From a virus: a DNA stretch of 44,408 nucleotides. The position numbers and the translations under genes were made by a program. The stretch covers positions 1 to 44,408 of the IMG/VR virus record IMGVR_UViG_3300006112_000022; one strand, given 5' to 3'. The notes under the pieces are model-generated. The model saw nothing but the letters and a program-made list of their open reading frames with translations. It was not told where the DNA came from and did not search any database. Below, one piece after another: positions 8,604 through 16,797 of the stretch (position 1 is the stretch's first letter; each line of letters opens with the position of its first letter).

Positions 8604-10315
8604 TTGATCGTGACGAAGGTTATTGGGAGATACCTGATAACTTAGATACAAGTGAGTTTGATTTTAATTGGAGACCTGATCCATACGATCCGCCGTTGAT
8701 CCATCAGTTTGGAACACAGTGGCAACGCACAGGTGGTCCAAGATATGTTGTGCCTGACCATGAAGGTACAAAATATTATGATACTCAACGAGCAATCAAA
8801 CTTCCCGATCCAAATAACAGATGCTGGCGTCCATTAGTTGCAAATGCAACAATTGATTATAGCTGGCATCCGCCCGAAACTGACCCACCGTTAATCTATA
8901 TCTTTGTCAATCAATGGCATGATGATATGCCTACATATCAGTATAGAGTCAAGGGTGCGACAGAGAAAAAGTTTGTAACGGAAATCAAAGCAACACTACT
9001 ACCCAACAAAGATAACTTTGAAATACTAGTAGATGATGACATAGAGTTTGATTATAGTTGGGTACCTAGTCACCATGAGCCACCTATGGATTTTGTATTT
9101 GGCAATCAGTGGCATGATAGTAAAACAATGCCCACATTAAAATATAAAGGCACTAATGGTGACACAAAATATGTTGATGATATGTTTGCGATTATCAAAC
9201 CCAACAATAAAAAGTTTAGAGTATTAGAAGCAACCACTGACTTTGATTATAGTTGGAGACCTGATCCTAATGATCCTCCCTACAATTATATCTTTGGTAA
9301 TGAGTATCATACTCCTGAGTTTATGCCTACAGTTATGTACAGAGTTTCTGGAGCTTATGAAACAAAGTATGTGAATGAACCAAAATCAAAATTATCAATA
9401 GAGAAAGTACCGTTTGAAGATACTATATTTGATGCAGTCAAAGAACATAACTTTACAACCAAATATGCTCACTTTCAAAATACTAGTCATCATTTAGATT
9501 ATCGTATGGCTATACCAAAGTATGACATTGAACGAGAGTATGCTCATTTGTATGAAGATTGTGCGATTGTACCCAATAAAATTAAAACACATTTAGTTCA
9601 TAGTTTGTTAGATTACCCCTATGTTGTTACTGATAAACTTTTGGGATATCGTAAACCTTTAGACATTATTTTTATTAGTAACGGGGAAACTTGTGCAGAA
9701 GATAATTATAATCATTTATTAAATCTTAACTTACCTAATCGTATAGTTAGAGTATCAAATATTAACGGTCGAGTTGCAAGTCAACATGCAGCAGCAAATA
9801 GCGCAGAGACACCCTGGTACTTTTTAGTTAATGCTAAGTTAAAAATTAATGAATCATTTAATTTTAACTGGCAACCTAACATTATGCAGACAAGAAAGCA
9901 CTATATTTTTAGAGCACATAATCCTATTAATGGTTTAGAGTACGGTCACATGGCTATGGTAGCAAATAATAAGAAGCTAACACTGGCTACTGTGGGCAAC
10001 GGCTTAGACTTTACTATGGAAAGTCCACACGAAGTCGTAGATATCTTATCCGGAACCGCAGTATTTACTAGTGCATGGGATGTTTGGCGCACCGCGTTTA
10101 GAGAGATGATTAAATTATGTTGTAATACTGACCAAGATTCAATTGATAGAGGATCAGCTTGGATAAACAAGGGCAATGGTGAGTTTGGTGAATACAGTAA
10201 ACTTGGTGCAAGAGATGCGGTTGACTATTATACCTATGCAGGTGGTGACATGACGTTGTTGATGAATAGCTATGACTGGAGATGGTTACTAGATTTTTAT
10301 AACGATAAATATTAG
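8600..10315 (+). CDS. Four-repeat protein fused to a degenerate transferase-like domain
   Basis: Translation probably begins at GTG 8600, which overlaps the carbamoyltransferase stop. Residues about 20-285 hold four copies of a roughly 65-residue unit with the core FDYSWRPDPxDPPYxYxFGNQWH followed by MPTxxYxxxGA and TKYV. The C-terminal part (about 350-571) resembles the protein encoded at 3933-4868, sharing NPINGLEYGH and the WRTAFRE block, but the DGDN motif is replaced by VNAK, so metal-dependent transfer is unlikely. The repeats look like binding modules (many W, Y, D and P). The gene ends in TAG, rare in this window, and a late promoter box lies over its last codons. No known family name can be given. 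Confidence 0.65.
   Translation: MIDRDEGYWEIPDNLDTSEFDFNWRPDPYDPPLIHQFGTQWQRTGGPRYVVPDHEGTKYYDTQRAIKLPDPNNRCWRPLVANATIDYSWHPPETDPPLIYIFVNQWHDDMPTYQYRVKGATEKKFVTEIKATLLPNKDNFEILVDDDIEFDYSWVPSHHEPPMDFVFGNQWHDSKTMPTLKYKGTNGDTKYVDDMFAIIKPNNKKFRVLEATTDFDYSWRPDPNDPPYNYIFGNEYHTPEFMPTVMYRVSGAYETKYVNEPKSKLSIEKVPFEDTIFDAVKEHNFTTKYAHFQNTSHHLDYRMAIPKYDIEREYAHLYEDCAIVPNKIKTHLVHSLLDYPYVVTDKLLGYRKPLDIIFISNGETCAEDNYNHLLNLNLPNRIVRVSNINGRVASQHAAANSAETPWYFLVNAKLKINESFNFNWQPNIMQTRKHYIFRAHNPINGLEYGHMAMVANNKKLTLATVGNGLDFTMESPHEVVDILSGTAVFTSAWDVWRTAFREMIKLCCNTDQDSIDRGSAWINKGNGEFGEYSKLGARDAVDYYTYAGGDMTLLMNSYDWRWLLDFYNDKY
10304..10311 (+). promoter_or_regulatory. Late promoter box (GATAAATA)
   Basis: The T4-type late core TAAATA lies inside the last codons of the preceding gene and 27 bases before the ATG of the first glycine-rich adhesin, with AGGAAT as ribosome site. 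Confidence 0.55.
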
Positions 10316-10338
10316 ATACTTACCGTATAGGAATTTTT

Positions 10339-11412
10339 ATGACATTAGCAGCATCACCATCACAAATTAGTTTAGGTGGGTCAAATAGCGGAACATCAAT
10401 TGAACTAGAGATAGGTCAGTTAGGTGGTGTTTATCCTAACAGTGGCGCGGGCGGAGGTGCTGCAGGCTCCGGTAACAGTCCCATTAGTTTAGGCGATACT
10501 CCCATATGGAGTGTTATTGGTGGATACTCATCACCTTCTAATATCAGTATGGATTACTTACGAGGCAAATCGTATAGAACAGCACCTACATATTCCGTTA
10601 GTGTCAATCAACATGATGTAACTGTCAATTTATCTTCTCTTCCTAATTACCTAGCAGGTAAAAGTGATGTAACTATCACAATAGCGTCCGGTGCATATTT
10701 ATATGCTACCGCAACGACTAATGCTGCATTGACTATTACAGGTGCAAGTGCAGGAGACACACTTACGTTAATTAATAACGGCTATATCATAGGCATGGGC
10801 GGAGCAGGTGGGTATGGTGGGGTACAAACTGCTAATAATGGTGCGGCAGGCGGGTCTGCAATAAGTATAGGTTGTACGACATCTATCACGAATAATGGCT
10901 ACATTGGTGGCGGTGGCGGTGGCGGTGGCGGAGCTGGCGCAGCAGCTGGCGCCGGAGGTGGTGGCGGAGCCGGTGGCGGTGTCGGTGGAGGCGCAGGTAA
11001 CTCAGGTACTGGTGTAGGTGTAGGTGGTACAGGCGGCGCACCCGGAGCTGCCGGTACTAACGGTGGAGGCACAAGTGGTGGTATTATAGGCGGCGGAGGC
11101 GGCGCTGGTGGCGGCGGCGCAGCATACTCTGGCAACCGCATAAGCGGAGGTGGCGGCGGCGGACGTATTCTTCCCGGAGTGGGAGGAGCCGGTGGCAATT
11201 CCGGTACAGGTGGCGCCGGTGGTTCTGCTAACAATCCTGGTTCTTCGGGTACGAGCGGCGGCGGCGTTGGCGGCGCAGGTGGCGGCGGTGGTTGGGGAGC
11301 GAGTGGTGGTTCTGGTACGGCAAGTGGCGGTGCCGGCGGCAAGGCAATAGCACTTAATGGATTCGCAGTTACTTGGAACACATATGGAACTGTATATGGA
11401 GCAGTAAGTTAA
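10339..11412 (+). CDS. Glycine-rich receptor-binding adhesin, copy 1
   Basis: The 357-residue protein has an N-terminal attachment-like part of about 130 residues, then a beta-rich part (TLINNGYIIGMGG), then more than 150 residues dominated by Gly-Gly-Gly runs, ending in ALNGFAVTWNTYGTVYGAVS. Long polyglycine runs split by short variable loops resemble the polyglycine-II bundles of T-even gp38-type adhesins, where the loops contact the host receptor. G+C content is locally very high because of GGC/GGT codons. A smaller partner gene follows after ten bases. A second complete cassette at 11701-13115 and a remnant at 13501 share the TW...GT..GA ending. Confidence 0.75.
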   Translation: MTLAASPSQISLGGSNSGTSIELEIGQLGGVYPNSGAGGGAAGSGNSPISLGDTPIWSVIGGYSSPSNISMDYLRGKSYRTAPTYSVSVNQHDVTVNLSSLPNYLAGKSDVTITIASGAYLYATATTNAALTITGASAGDTLTLINNGYIIGMGGAGGYGGVQTANNGAAGGSAISIGCTTSITNNGYIGGGGGGGGGAGAAAGAGGGGGAGGGVGGGAGNSGTGVGVGGTGGAPGAAGTNGGGTSGGIIGGGGGAGGGGAAYSGNRISGGGGGGRILPGVGGAGGNSGTGGAGGSANNPGSSGTSGGGVGGAGGGGGWGASGGSGTASGGAGGKAIALNGFAVTWNTYGTVYGAVS

Positions 11413-11422
11413 AGGAATAAAA

Positions 11423-11692
11423 ATGAAAACACAATATGCAATATTAAGTCCTGTAACAGGAACATACACAAAGGTAGACGATCCAAAACAAGTACCTGCA
11501 TTGATTGCTCAAGCAGCATTAGATTTCTATCTAGCACATACACATCAATCACCTTATACTATTATTCATGTAAATGATGATGGTTCAGAAACATGGACTA
11601 GTATTAAAGGTGAAGTGTTATTTGATAGTGTAGAGGCAAAGAAACAATTAGATTTGTTAATTGCTGCAGGTTATACTCCACCCATCAATTAA
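11423..11692 (+). CDS. Small adhesin-partner protein, copy 1
   Basis: An 89-residue protein beginning MKTQYAILSPVTGTYTKVDD, with VNDDGSETWTS in the middle. It is clearly related to the 91-residue protein at 12840-13115 (YAxLxPxTGTY, ALDxY, VNDDxSETWxS shared), and each follows a glycine-rich adhesin directly. The constant pairing suggests a chaperone or a capping subunit for the adhesin, as with other phage fibres that need a dedicated helper. Ribosome site AAAGGAATAAAA precedes the ATG. Confidence 0.65.
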   Translation: MKTQYAILSPVTGTYTKVDDPKQVPALIAQAALDFYLAHTHQSPYTIIHVNDDGSETWTSIKGEVLFDSVEAKKQLDLLIAAGYTPPIN

Positions 11693-11700
11693 GACAATCA

Positions 11701-12825
11701 ATGGTAACAAGAACTCCTAGTAGTGGTCAAATTTCAATGAGTGATGTCAATCTAGCATTGACTGGAAAAAATGCCACGGATAAAGTAAGCCTTAATGACA
11801 CTGCGGTTAGAAGTTTAGCAGGGGCAGGCTATACAACTACTAATTCTACTATTAGCATGAGTGTTTTGTATGGTAAAATTTCACTGATATCAGGATCTAC
11901 TTCAACAAATATTCAAAACTTAAACATTTACAATGAATTAATTAAAATAGGATGGGATGGTGCAGCTCCTGCAGCGTACACCATCAATGCAGGGGTTTAT
12001 ATTTGGAGTGACTCAACTTCAATAGCGGCATTAGTTACTGGTGGACCCTTTCCAGGTGGACTTACTATTATCAATAATGGATACATCATGGGTAAAGGTG
12101 GAACTGGTGCTGGACAAGGATATACAACAAGTAATAATGTAATTACTAGTCAGTTTGATGCTGCTGCCACAGCAGGTGGTACTGCGATAAGTGTGCAGAT
12201 TGGTAATTTAACAATTACTAATAATGGATATATTGCGGGTGGTGGTGGCGGCGGCGGCCGCGCCGGTTCATATTCTAACTCTGCTGGTTACACTGGTACT
12301 GCAGGCGGAGGAGGAGGAGGCGCAGGTGGCGGCGCTGGTGGCAACGGAACAGTATTTTTTTACGGACCTAACCCAAGTGCTGGCGGTGCCGGCGGCGTAC
12401 TCGGCGGTTTAGGAGCAGACGCATACCAGGATTCATACCTAGGTGGAACCGGCGGCGGTGGCGGTGGTAGAGTATTACCGGGTACAGGCGGTGCTGGTCA
12501 AAATTGGACTGACGGGAACCCGGCAAAAGGTGGAGGCGCAGGTGGCGGTGGCGGAGTTGGATACCAGATATTAACTAATCTCCCGGGACAACCGGGATAC
12601 GGAGGTAACGGTGGTAGCGCCGGCAATTCAGGTGATAACGGTAACAGTGGCGGCGGCGCAACTAATAACTCCGGCGGAGGCGGCGGATGGGGTGCAAGCG
12701 GTGGTAACCCGAGTAGCTATAGTTACGGTGGAACAAGTGGCGCCGCAGGTGGTAAAGCAGTTGCTCTAAATAGCTATAGCGTTACTTGGACAGCTACTGG
12801 AATTCGCTACGGTGCAATATCTTAA
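11701..12825 (+). CDS. Glycine-rich receptor-binding adhesin, copy 2
   Basis: The 374-residue protein has the same plan as copy 1: a non-repetitive head, the segment TIINNGYIMGKGG, a long polyglycine region with variable loops, and the tail ALNSYSVTWTATGIRYGAIS. Head sequences differ from copy 1, but the polyglycine framework and the tail agree, so the two arose by duplication and diverged in the loops. It begins eight bases after the partner gene of copy 1. Ribosome site is weak (AAGACA), suggesting coupling. Role: probable host-range determinant. Confidence 0.75.
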   Translation: MVTRTPSSGQISMSDVNLALTGKNATDKVSLNDTAVRSLAGAGYTTTNSTISMSVLYGKISLISGSTSTNIQNLNIYNELIKIGWDGAAPAAYTINAGVYIWSDSTSIAALVTGGPFPGGLTIINNGYIMGKGGTGAGQGYTTSNNVITSQFDAAATAGGTAISVQIGNLTITNNGYIAGGGGGGGRAGSYSNSAGYTGTAGGGGGGAGGGAGGNGTVFFYGPNPSAGGAGGVLGGLGADAYQDSYLGGTGGGGGGRVLPGTGGAGQNWTDGNPAKGGGAGGGGGVGYQILTNLPGQPGYGGNGGSAGNSGDNGNSGGGATNNSGGGGGWGASGGNPSSYSYGGTSGAAGGKAVALNSYSVTWTATGIRYGAIS

Positions 12826-12826
12826 C

Positions 12827-12834
12827 TATAAATA
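12827..12834 (+). promoter_or_regulatory. Late promoter box (TATAAATA)
   Basis: An exact TATAAATA, the T4 late promoter consensus, lies one base after the stop of adhesin copy 2 and five bases before the ATG at 12840. A transcript from it would start at or inside the start codon. Confidence 0.6.
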
Positions 12835-12839
12835 GAAAT

Positions 12840-13115
12840 ATGAAAAAATATGCAGTTTTAAACCCAATGACCGGAACATACGAATACGCTGATACCGAAA
12901 ATGATGCTGAAAGTTTGCTTGCTAATATTGCTTTAGATTTGTACATTAATAATCATTGTCACGGAAATCCATTTAGTATAGTAACTGTCAATGATGATAA
13001 TAGTGAAACATGGCAATCTTATACAGGTGATATTATCCTTAGTCCAAAACAATTAGAAGATGCTTTGAAAAGTAATACATCTAGAATAACAGGTATAAAG
13101 AAGACAGTAATATGA
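12840..13115 (+). CDS. Small adhesin-partner protein, copy 2
   Basis: The 91-residue product starts at ATG 12840 (MKKYAVLNPMTGTYEYAD); the frame is open further upstream inside the adhesin gene, but alignment with the copy-1 partner fixes this start. VNDDNSETWQS and ALDLY are shared with copy 1. The stop overlaps the cupin gene (ATGA). It probably helps fold or cap adhesin copy 2. Confidence 0.65.
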   Translation: MKKYAVLNPMTGTYEYADTENDAESLLANIALDLYINNHCHGNPFSIVTVNDDNSETWQSYTGDIILSPKQLEDALKSNTSRITGIKKTVI

Positions 13116-13498
13116 ACGTAATAAACAAACCAAAAATATCTATGGCATATGTCAGTGATATATGGTGTAGACAAATGCATTTTTTGAAAAAAGGTGATGT
13201 TGAACAAGGTCATACACACAATCACGATCATCTGACACTATTATCATCAGGTTCATTAAGAGTTACAGTTTCAGAAAAAACTACAGATTTTGTCGCCCCG
13301 CATATGATATTCATTACCAAAGATAAAACTCATTTATTAGAAGCGTTAGAAGATAACACAGTGGCTTATTGTATACATGCTCTCAGAGATAAAGATGGAT
13401 CTGGTGATTTGATTGATCCTAATATGATTCCTGAAGGAACTACCCCATTGAATATTAATCAGTATGCAGAATCTATGATAGCACCTAAAAATAACTAA
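13112..13498 (+). CDS. Cupin-fold protein
   Basis: The 128-residue protein carries GHTHNHDHLTLLSSGSL (H34, H36, H38, H40), which fits cupin motif 1 with its metal-binding HxH and final glycine, and a THLLEAL segment that fits the His of cupin motif 2. Small single-domain cupins act as isomerases, dioxygenases or simple metal and sugar binders. It starts in an ATGA overlap with the adhesin partner gene, so it belongs to the copy-2 cassette; copy 1 lacks a cupin. A role on the host-recognition tip or in sugar modification is a guess. Confidence 0.7.
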   Translation: MNVINKPKISMAYVSDIWCRQMHFLKKGDVEQGHTHNHDHLTLLSSGSLRVTVSEKTTDFVAPHMIFITKDKTHLLEALEDNTVAYCIHALRDKDGSGDLIDPNMIPEGTTPLNINQYAESMIAPKNN

Positions 13499-13500
13499 AC

Positions 13501-13602
13501 ACTATCGGTGGCGGTAGCGGTTCAGCCGAAGCTGCTATTATAGGATATTCAAAAATTACATGGAATACTAGAGGAACAATTAGCGGAGCGACATCAGGAT
13601 GA
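13501..13602 (+). pseudogene. Remnant of a third glycine-rich adhesin (C-terminal end)
   Basis: In the frame from 13501 the bases read TIGGGSGS... and end KITWNTRGTISGATSG plus stop. This matches the C-terminal tails of the two intact adhesins (VTWNTYGTVYGAVS and VTWTATGIRYGAIS). A stop lies just upstream in the same frame and there is no start, so only the last 33 codons of a former adhesin remain. It points to loss by recombination within a tandem adhesin array. Confidence 0.65.
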
Positions 13603-13694
13603 GTTACTTATTTTGGATACTATTTTTATTAGTTGTCGGCGCAGCAATCTATTGGATTATAGATTGGAAGCAACAACATCCTAACGGCGAGTAA
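13599..13694 (+). CDS. Small single-span membrane protein, 31 aa
   Basis: ATG 13599 overlaps the stop of the adhesin remnant (ATGA) and opens a 31-codon frame. The first 22 residues (SYLFWILFLLVVGAAIYWII) form one transmembrane helix, followed by a short polar tail ending HPNGE. ATGA coupling is the normal gene junction in this genome, which supports it. Function unknown. Confidence 0.45.
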   Translation: MSYLFWILFLLVVGAAIYWIIDWKQQHPNGE

Positions 13695-13699
13695 TTATA

Positions 13700-13727
13700 T
13701 TGACATTATTTGACACTACCCAATACT
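13700..13727 (+). promoter_or_regulatory. Possible sigma70-type promoter
   Basis: TTGACA at 13700-13705 and AATACT at 13722-13727 are 16 bases apart, ahead of the secreted-protein gene at 13752. Confidence 0.4.
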
Positions 13728-13732
13728 AAATA
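13725..13732 (+). promoter_or_regulatory. Late promoter box (ACTAAATA)
   Basis: TAAATA core 20 bases before the ATG at 13752 and overlapping the possible sigma70 -10 box; the gene may be served by both early and late transcription. Confidence 0.5.
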
Positions 13733-13751
13733 TATTAGGGAGTCAACAATA

Positions 13752-14216
13752 ATGAGAAAAATAATAACAAGCCTTACATTCCTTTTGGTTACCACGGCTG
13801 CGCTATCGCAACCTATCGTAACAGAATCTACAAGCACAACCACAACTAACGGAGAAACCACAACTACGGTTAAAAGTCCTCCACCTAGCGCAATCAGTCC
13901 AACTATTACTAACATTAATAGCGATGTTTGTGCTGTGGGTTTTGGTGGTGCAGCACAAACACAGATTCTAGGTATCAGCTTTGGCGGTACAACAACAGAC
14001 TGGAACTGTGAACGCTTAAAACTAAGCAAGACACTATTTGATATGGGTATGAAAGTTGCAGCAGTTGCTACAATGTGTCAAGACCGTCGTGTATTTGATG
14101 CTATGATGGCAGCAGGCACACCATGTCCTATTGATGGTAAGATCGGTCAAGAAGCAAAAACAGCATGGGAAGAACACCCAGAGCGTCAACCTAAAGTTGT
14201 AACTGAGAAAAGATGA
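13752..14216 (+). CDS. Secreted protein with signal peptide, 154 aa
   Basis: Start chosen at ATG 13752 behind AGGGAG because it gives a signal peptide MRKIITSLTFLLVTTAALSQP; an upstream in-frame ATG at 13710 lies inside the promoter region. After cleavage comes a Thr/Ser-rich stretch, then a domain with four Cys (SDVCAVGFGG, WNCERLK, MCQDRR, TPCPID), which suggests two disulfides in the periplasm. The stop overlaps the next gene (ATGA), which also encodes an exported Cys-rich protein. Function unknown; location in the periplasm or on the surface is inferred. Confidence 0.7.
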   Translation: MRKIITSLTFLLVTTAALSQPIVTESTSTTTTNGETTTTVKSPPPSAISPTITNINSDVCAVGFGGAAQTQILGISFGGTTTDWNCERLKLSKTLFDMGMKVAAVATMCQDRRVFDAMMAAGTPCPIDGKIGQEAKTAWEEHPERQPKVVTEKR

Positions 14217-16198
14217 AGCAACTATTTGCGCTAGTATTAGCGTTGGTAGTATCAATCAGTTTAGCGCAGACACAAACTACCAACAACTTAGTTAATCCAC
14301 TAGCCTGGACTGGACAGAGCATGAGTGGAGCCATCAACACCAACCCACGAAATCCCTTGGGTTGCTGTACTGGCAACACTGCCTATGTAGATACTGGTAA
14401 TCAACAGGGTGGCGGCTCAATCTATTTCAGTTACAACCAAGCCACAGTTCAACAAACCATTGCTATCAATAATGCGCTACAAGGCAGTGGTGTAGCTATC
14501 AACGGTTACAACTACAGTTGGAACTATTGGAACAATGGCTACAATGCTGGTACGTTAAATGGTAATATAGCATTGACTGCTCCTAATGGTACTACCCTAC
14601 AAAGCTATAACTACTCAATGGGCGCAACAGCGGCAGCATGGACGCCTATGAGTGGCACACAAAACTTTACCAATCCTTATGCACTTAGTGCAGTCAGTGG
14701 CCTAAGAATCAGCTTTAGTGGACACGACAATAGAGGTTGGGCTGGATATTATGGTCCTGCCGTATCTAATATTAATGTTAGTTTGAACTATGGAAGTGAT
14801 CCTTGTGCTAGTAATCCATTGAGTAGCACAAGTTGTGCCGGCTATGCACAAGCATTTTTAACACAACAATGTACAGCCAATCCATTGTATAGCACAAGCT
14901 GTTCTGGCTATCAAACCGCATACTTTAATCAACAATGTAGCTCCAATCCATTGTACGCTTCAACATGTCCTGGTTATCAAGCAGCGTATGTTCAACAACA
15001 ATGTAGCATAAATCCATTATATGGAACAGCATGTCCCGGTTATCAACAGGCATATTACAATCAACAATGTACGGCTAACCCGTTATATGATACTGGATGT
15101 CCTGGTTACCAAACAGCATATTTTAACCAACAGTGTAACGCAAATCAATTGTACAGTACAAGTTGCCCCGGGTATCAAGTGGCATATCATGCTCAACAAT
15201 GCAATATCAGTCCATTATTTGCAAGTGATTGTCCTGGCTACCAACAAGCATTTTTAACACAACAATGTACAGCAAATCAATTGTATAGTACACAATGCCC
15301 TGGTTATCAACAAGCATACTTTAATCAACAATGTACAGCTAACCCATTATATAATACAGCATGTCCTGGATACCAACAGGCTGCGTTTGCACAAAGTTGC
15401 AACCAAAATCAATTGTATAGTGTAACTTGCCCCGGATATCAACAAGCATACTTGACACAGCAATGTAGCATGAGTCAATTATATTCAACAAGTTGTCCAG
15501 GATATCAAGCAGCATACCATGACCAACAATGTCGTATTAGTCCATTATTTGCAAGCGATTGTCCCGGATATCAAGCAGCGTATCAAGCCAAACAATTTAC
15601 AGATAGTTGTAAAATTAATCCACAACCTGGATGTAGTAATTATGTGGCACCAGTAACTGTAGTAACAACTACAAGCAATACGATAACACCTACTATAGTC
15701 CAGACACCGGTGCAAAGTGCAACAGTTGTACCTACTACAACTAGCCCAACAAGCGTAACCAGTGTGACTAGCGTTATCAATGCACCAAGTACAACTAGCC
15801 CAACAAGTGCTACAAGTTTAGCACAAACACCTACTAGTTCAACAACTAATAGTTCTAGTTCTTCAAGTTCAACTACAACAGCAAGCAAATCTGAAAGTAA
15901 AGAAGAACAAAAGAAAGAAGCAGGTGCAAAAGCTAAGGCAGCAGCAGAAAACATGAAGAAGGCAGCCACATTAGAAGCACAAGTTGCAGCACAGGGTGCA
16001 GTAGTAGCAGCAATGGGCTATGTACCGGGATTCACCGCATATCAGAATTCAATTGTACCAGATACGAATGCATTGCAAATGGCAAGACAATATAGTAAAC
16101 CAGTCACAGACAATCGCAATGCACAGCGTAGGTTAGCAGGTCCCAGCGAATACAAATGGGAAGAAATGGTTGAGAGCCAATATAAACTAGGAAACTAA
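14213..16198 (+). CDS. Exported protein with twelve 22-residue cysteine repeats
   Basis: The 661-residue protein begins with a signal peptide (MKQLFALVLALVVSISLAQ). Residues about 28-195 form a beta-rich domain. From residue 198 to 461 there are exactly twelve 22-residue repeats of the form CxxxPLYxTxCPGYQxAYxxQQ, each with a Cys-x9-Cys pair. A Thr/Ser-rich linker follows, then a charged Lys/Glu/Ala coiled-coil-like tail. The start is coupled to the preceding exported protein by ATGA, and a membrane coiled-coil gene follows after one base. It may be a surface or periplasmic stalk protein; no known family was recognised. Confidence 0.75.
   Translation: MKQLFALVLALVVSISLAQTQTTNNLVNPLAWTGQSMSGAINTNPRNPLGCCTGNTAYVDTGNQQGGGSIYFSYNQATVQQTIAINNALQGSGVAINGYNYSWNYWNNGYNAGTLNGNIALTAPNGTTLQSYNYSMGATAAAWTPMSGTQNFTNPYALSAVSGLRISFSGHDNRGWAGYYGPAVSNINVSLNYGSDPCASNPLSSTSCAGYAQAFLTQQCTANPLYSTSCSGYQTAYFNQQCSSNPLYASTCPGYQAAYVQQQCSINPLYGTACPGYQQAYYNQQCTANPLYDTGCPGYQTAYFNQQCNANQLYSTSCPGYQVAYHAQQCNISPLFASDCPGYQQAFLTQQCTANQLYSTQCPGYQQAYFNQQCTANPLYNTACPGYQQAAFAQSCNQNQLYSVTCPGYQQAYLTQQCSMSQLYSTSCPGYQAAYHDQQCRISPLFASDCPGYQAAYQAKQFTDSCKINPQPGCSNYVAPVTVVTTTSNTITPTIVQTPVQSATVVPTTTSPTSVTSVTSVINAPSTTSPTSATSLAQTPTSSTTNSSSSSSSTTTASKSESKEEQKKEAGAKAKAAAENMKKAATLEAQVAAQGAVVAAMGYVPGFTAYQNSIVPDTNALQMARQYSKPVTDNRNAQRRLAGPSEYKWEEMVESQYKLGN
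14804..15595 (+). repeat. Twelve tandem 66-bp coding repeats
   Basis: The span is 792 bases, exactly 12 x 66. Each unit encodes a 22-residue block opening with Cys and ending QQ. Units differ mainly at third codon positions and at a few residues, so the protein repeat is kept while the DNA has drifted. Confidence 0.85.
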
Positions 16199-16199
16199 A

Positions 16200-16763
16200 A
16201 TGACAGAAGAAATTAAAGATGTCAATCAAAAAATTGACGAAGCAGAAGCAGCAGTAAAGAAGTACGCAAGTGCTGATACTGTAATCAGTATTGGCGGCTA
16301 CGAATTCACACCAGCTAAACTAATGGTAGCATTTACATTAGCAAGTTCAATCATAGGTGGTTTGTATGGATGCTTTCAAGTTTACAATGACTACATGGGT
16401 ATGAAGAAAAAGATTGCCGAATATGTAGCCCCAGACTTGACTGAGTTTGATAAACGCCTGTCAGTTATTGAAAAGAATCAAAACGAAACAGCAGCCGCGG
16501 TTCAAGACAGCGCAAACAAAACAGCGGATTATACTCGTGACATTAAAAACGATCTTAAAGGCGATATCCGTCGTCTAGAAGGTGTTGTTGAAAATGTAGA
16601 ACGCAGTCAAAAACAAAGTGCTCGTGAAACAGATCAAGCAGTACGAGATGTACAACAAGAACTACGCCGCAACAGCAAAGAAGTAGATCAATCACTAAAA
16701 GAAGTTCGTAAAGAAGTTGATTCAAAGATACAGAAAGCAATGGATAACCCATTAGCAAAATAA
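16200..16763 (+). CDS. Membrane-anchored coiled-coil protein
   Basis: The 187-residue protein has an N-terminal polar segment, one transmembrane helix at about residues 40-62 (KLMVAFTLASSIIGGLYGCF), then about 120 residues of heptad-like charged helix (IEKNQNETAAAVQDSANKT, then repeated VRDVQQELRR / SLKEVRKEVD blocks). It follows the cysteine-repeat protein by one base, so the two may form a trans-envelope assembly. The architecture would also suit a holin-associated or superinfection-exclusion protein; no specific family was recognised. Confidence 0.65.
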   Translation: MTEEIKDVNQKIDEAEAAVKKYASADTVISIGGYEFTPAKLMVAFTLASSIIGGLYGCFQVYNDYMGMKKKIAEYVAPDLTEFDKRLSVIEKNQNETAAAVQDSANKTADYTRDIKNDLKGDIRRLEGVVENVERSQKQSARETDQAVRDVQQELRRNSKEVDQSLKEVRKEVDSKIQKAMDNPLAK

Positions 16764-16774
16764 CTTACCCAAAC

Positions 16775-16797
16775 TAATTGACAGGTATTGTCAATTA
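16775..16797. promoter_or_regulatory. Perfect 9-bp inverted repeat over the tmRNA promoter
   Basis: TAATTGACA and TGTCAATTA flank a five-base loop. The left arm contains the TTGACA -35 box at 16778-16783, so the palindrome may be an operator. Confidence 0.45.

Noticed and set aside
10899-11469. Long minus-strand frames opposite the glycine-rich adhesin (Pro-rich and Ala/Thr-rich products)
   Set aside because: They are mirror effects of GGN codon runs on the plus strand; no ribosome sites, and composition follows the complement of polyglycine.
14804-15595. Possible CRISPR array
   Set aside because: The 66-base units are contiguous coding repeats without spacers, and the frame is intact throughout.
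15640-15969. Minus-strand frame opposite the Thr/Ser linker of the cysteine-repeat protein
   Set aside because: Val/Leu-rich artefact of ACN/AGN codons on the other strand; no start signals.
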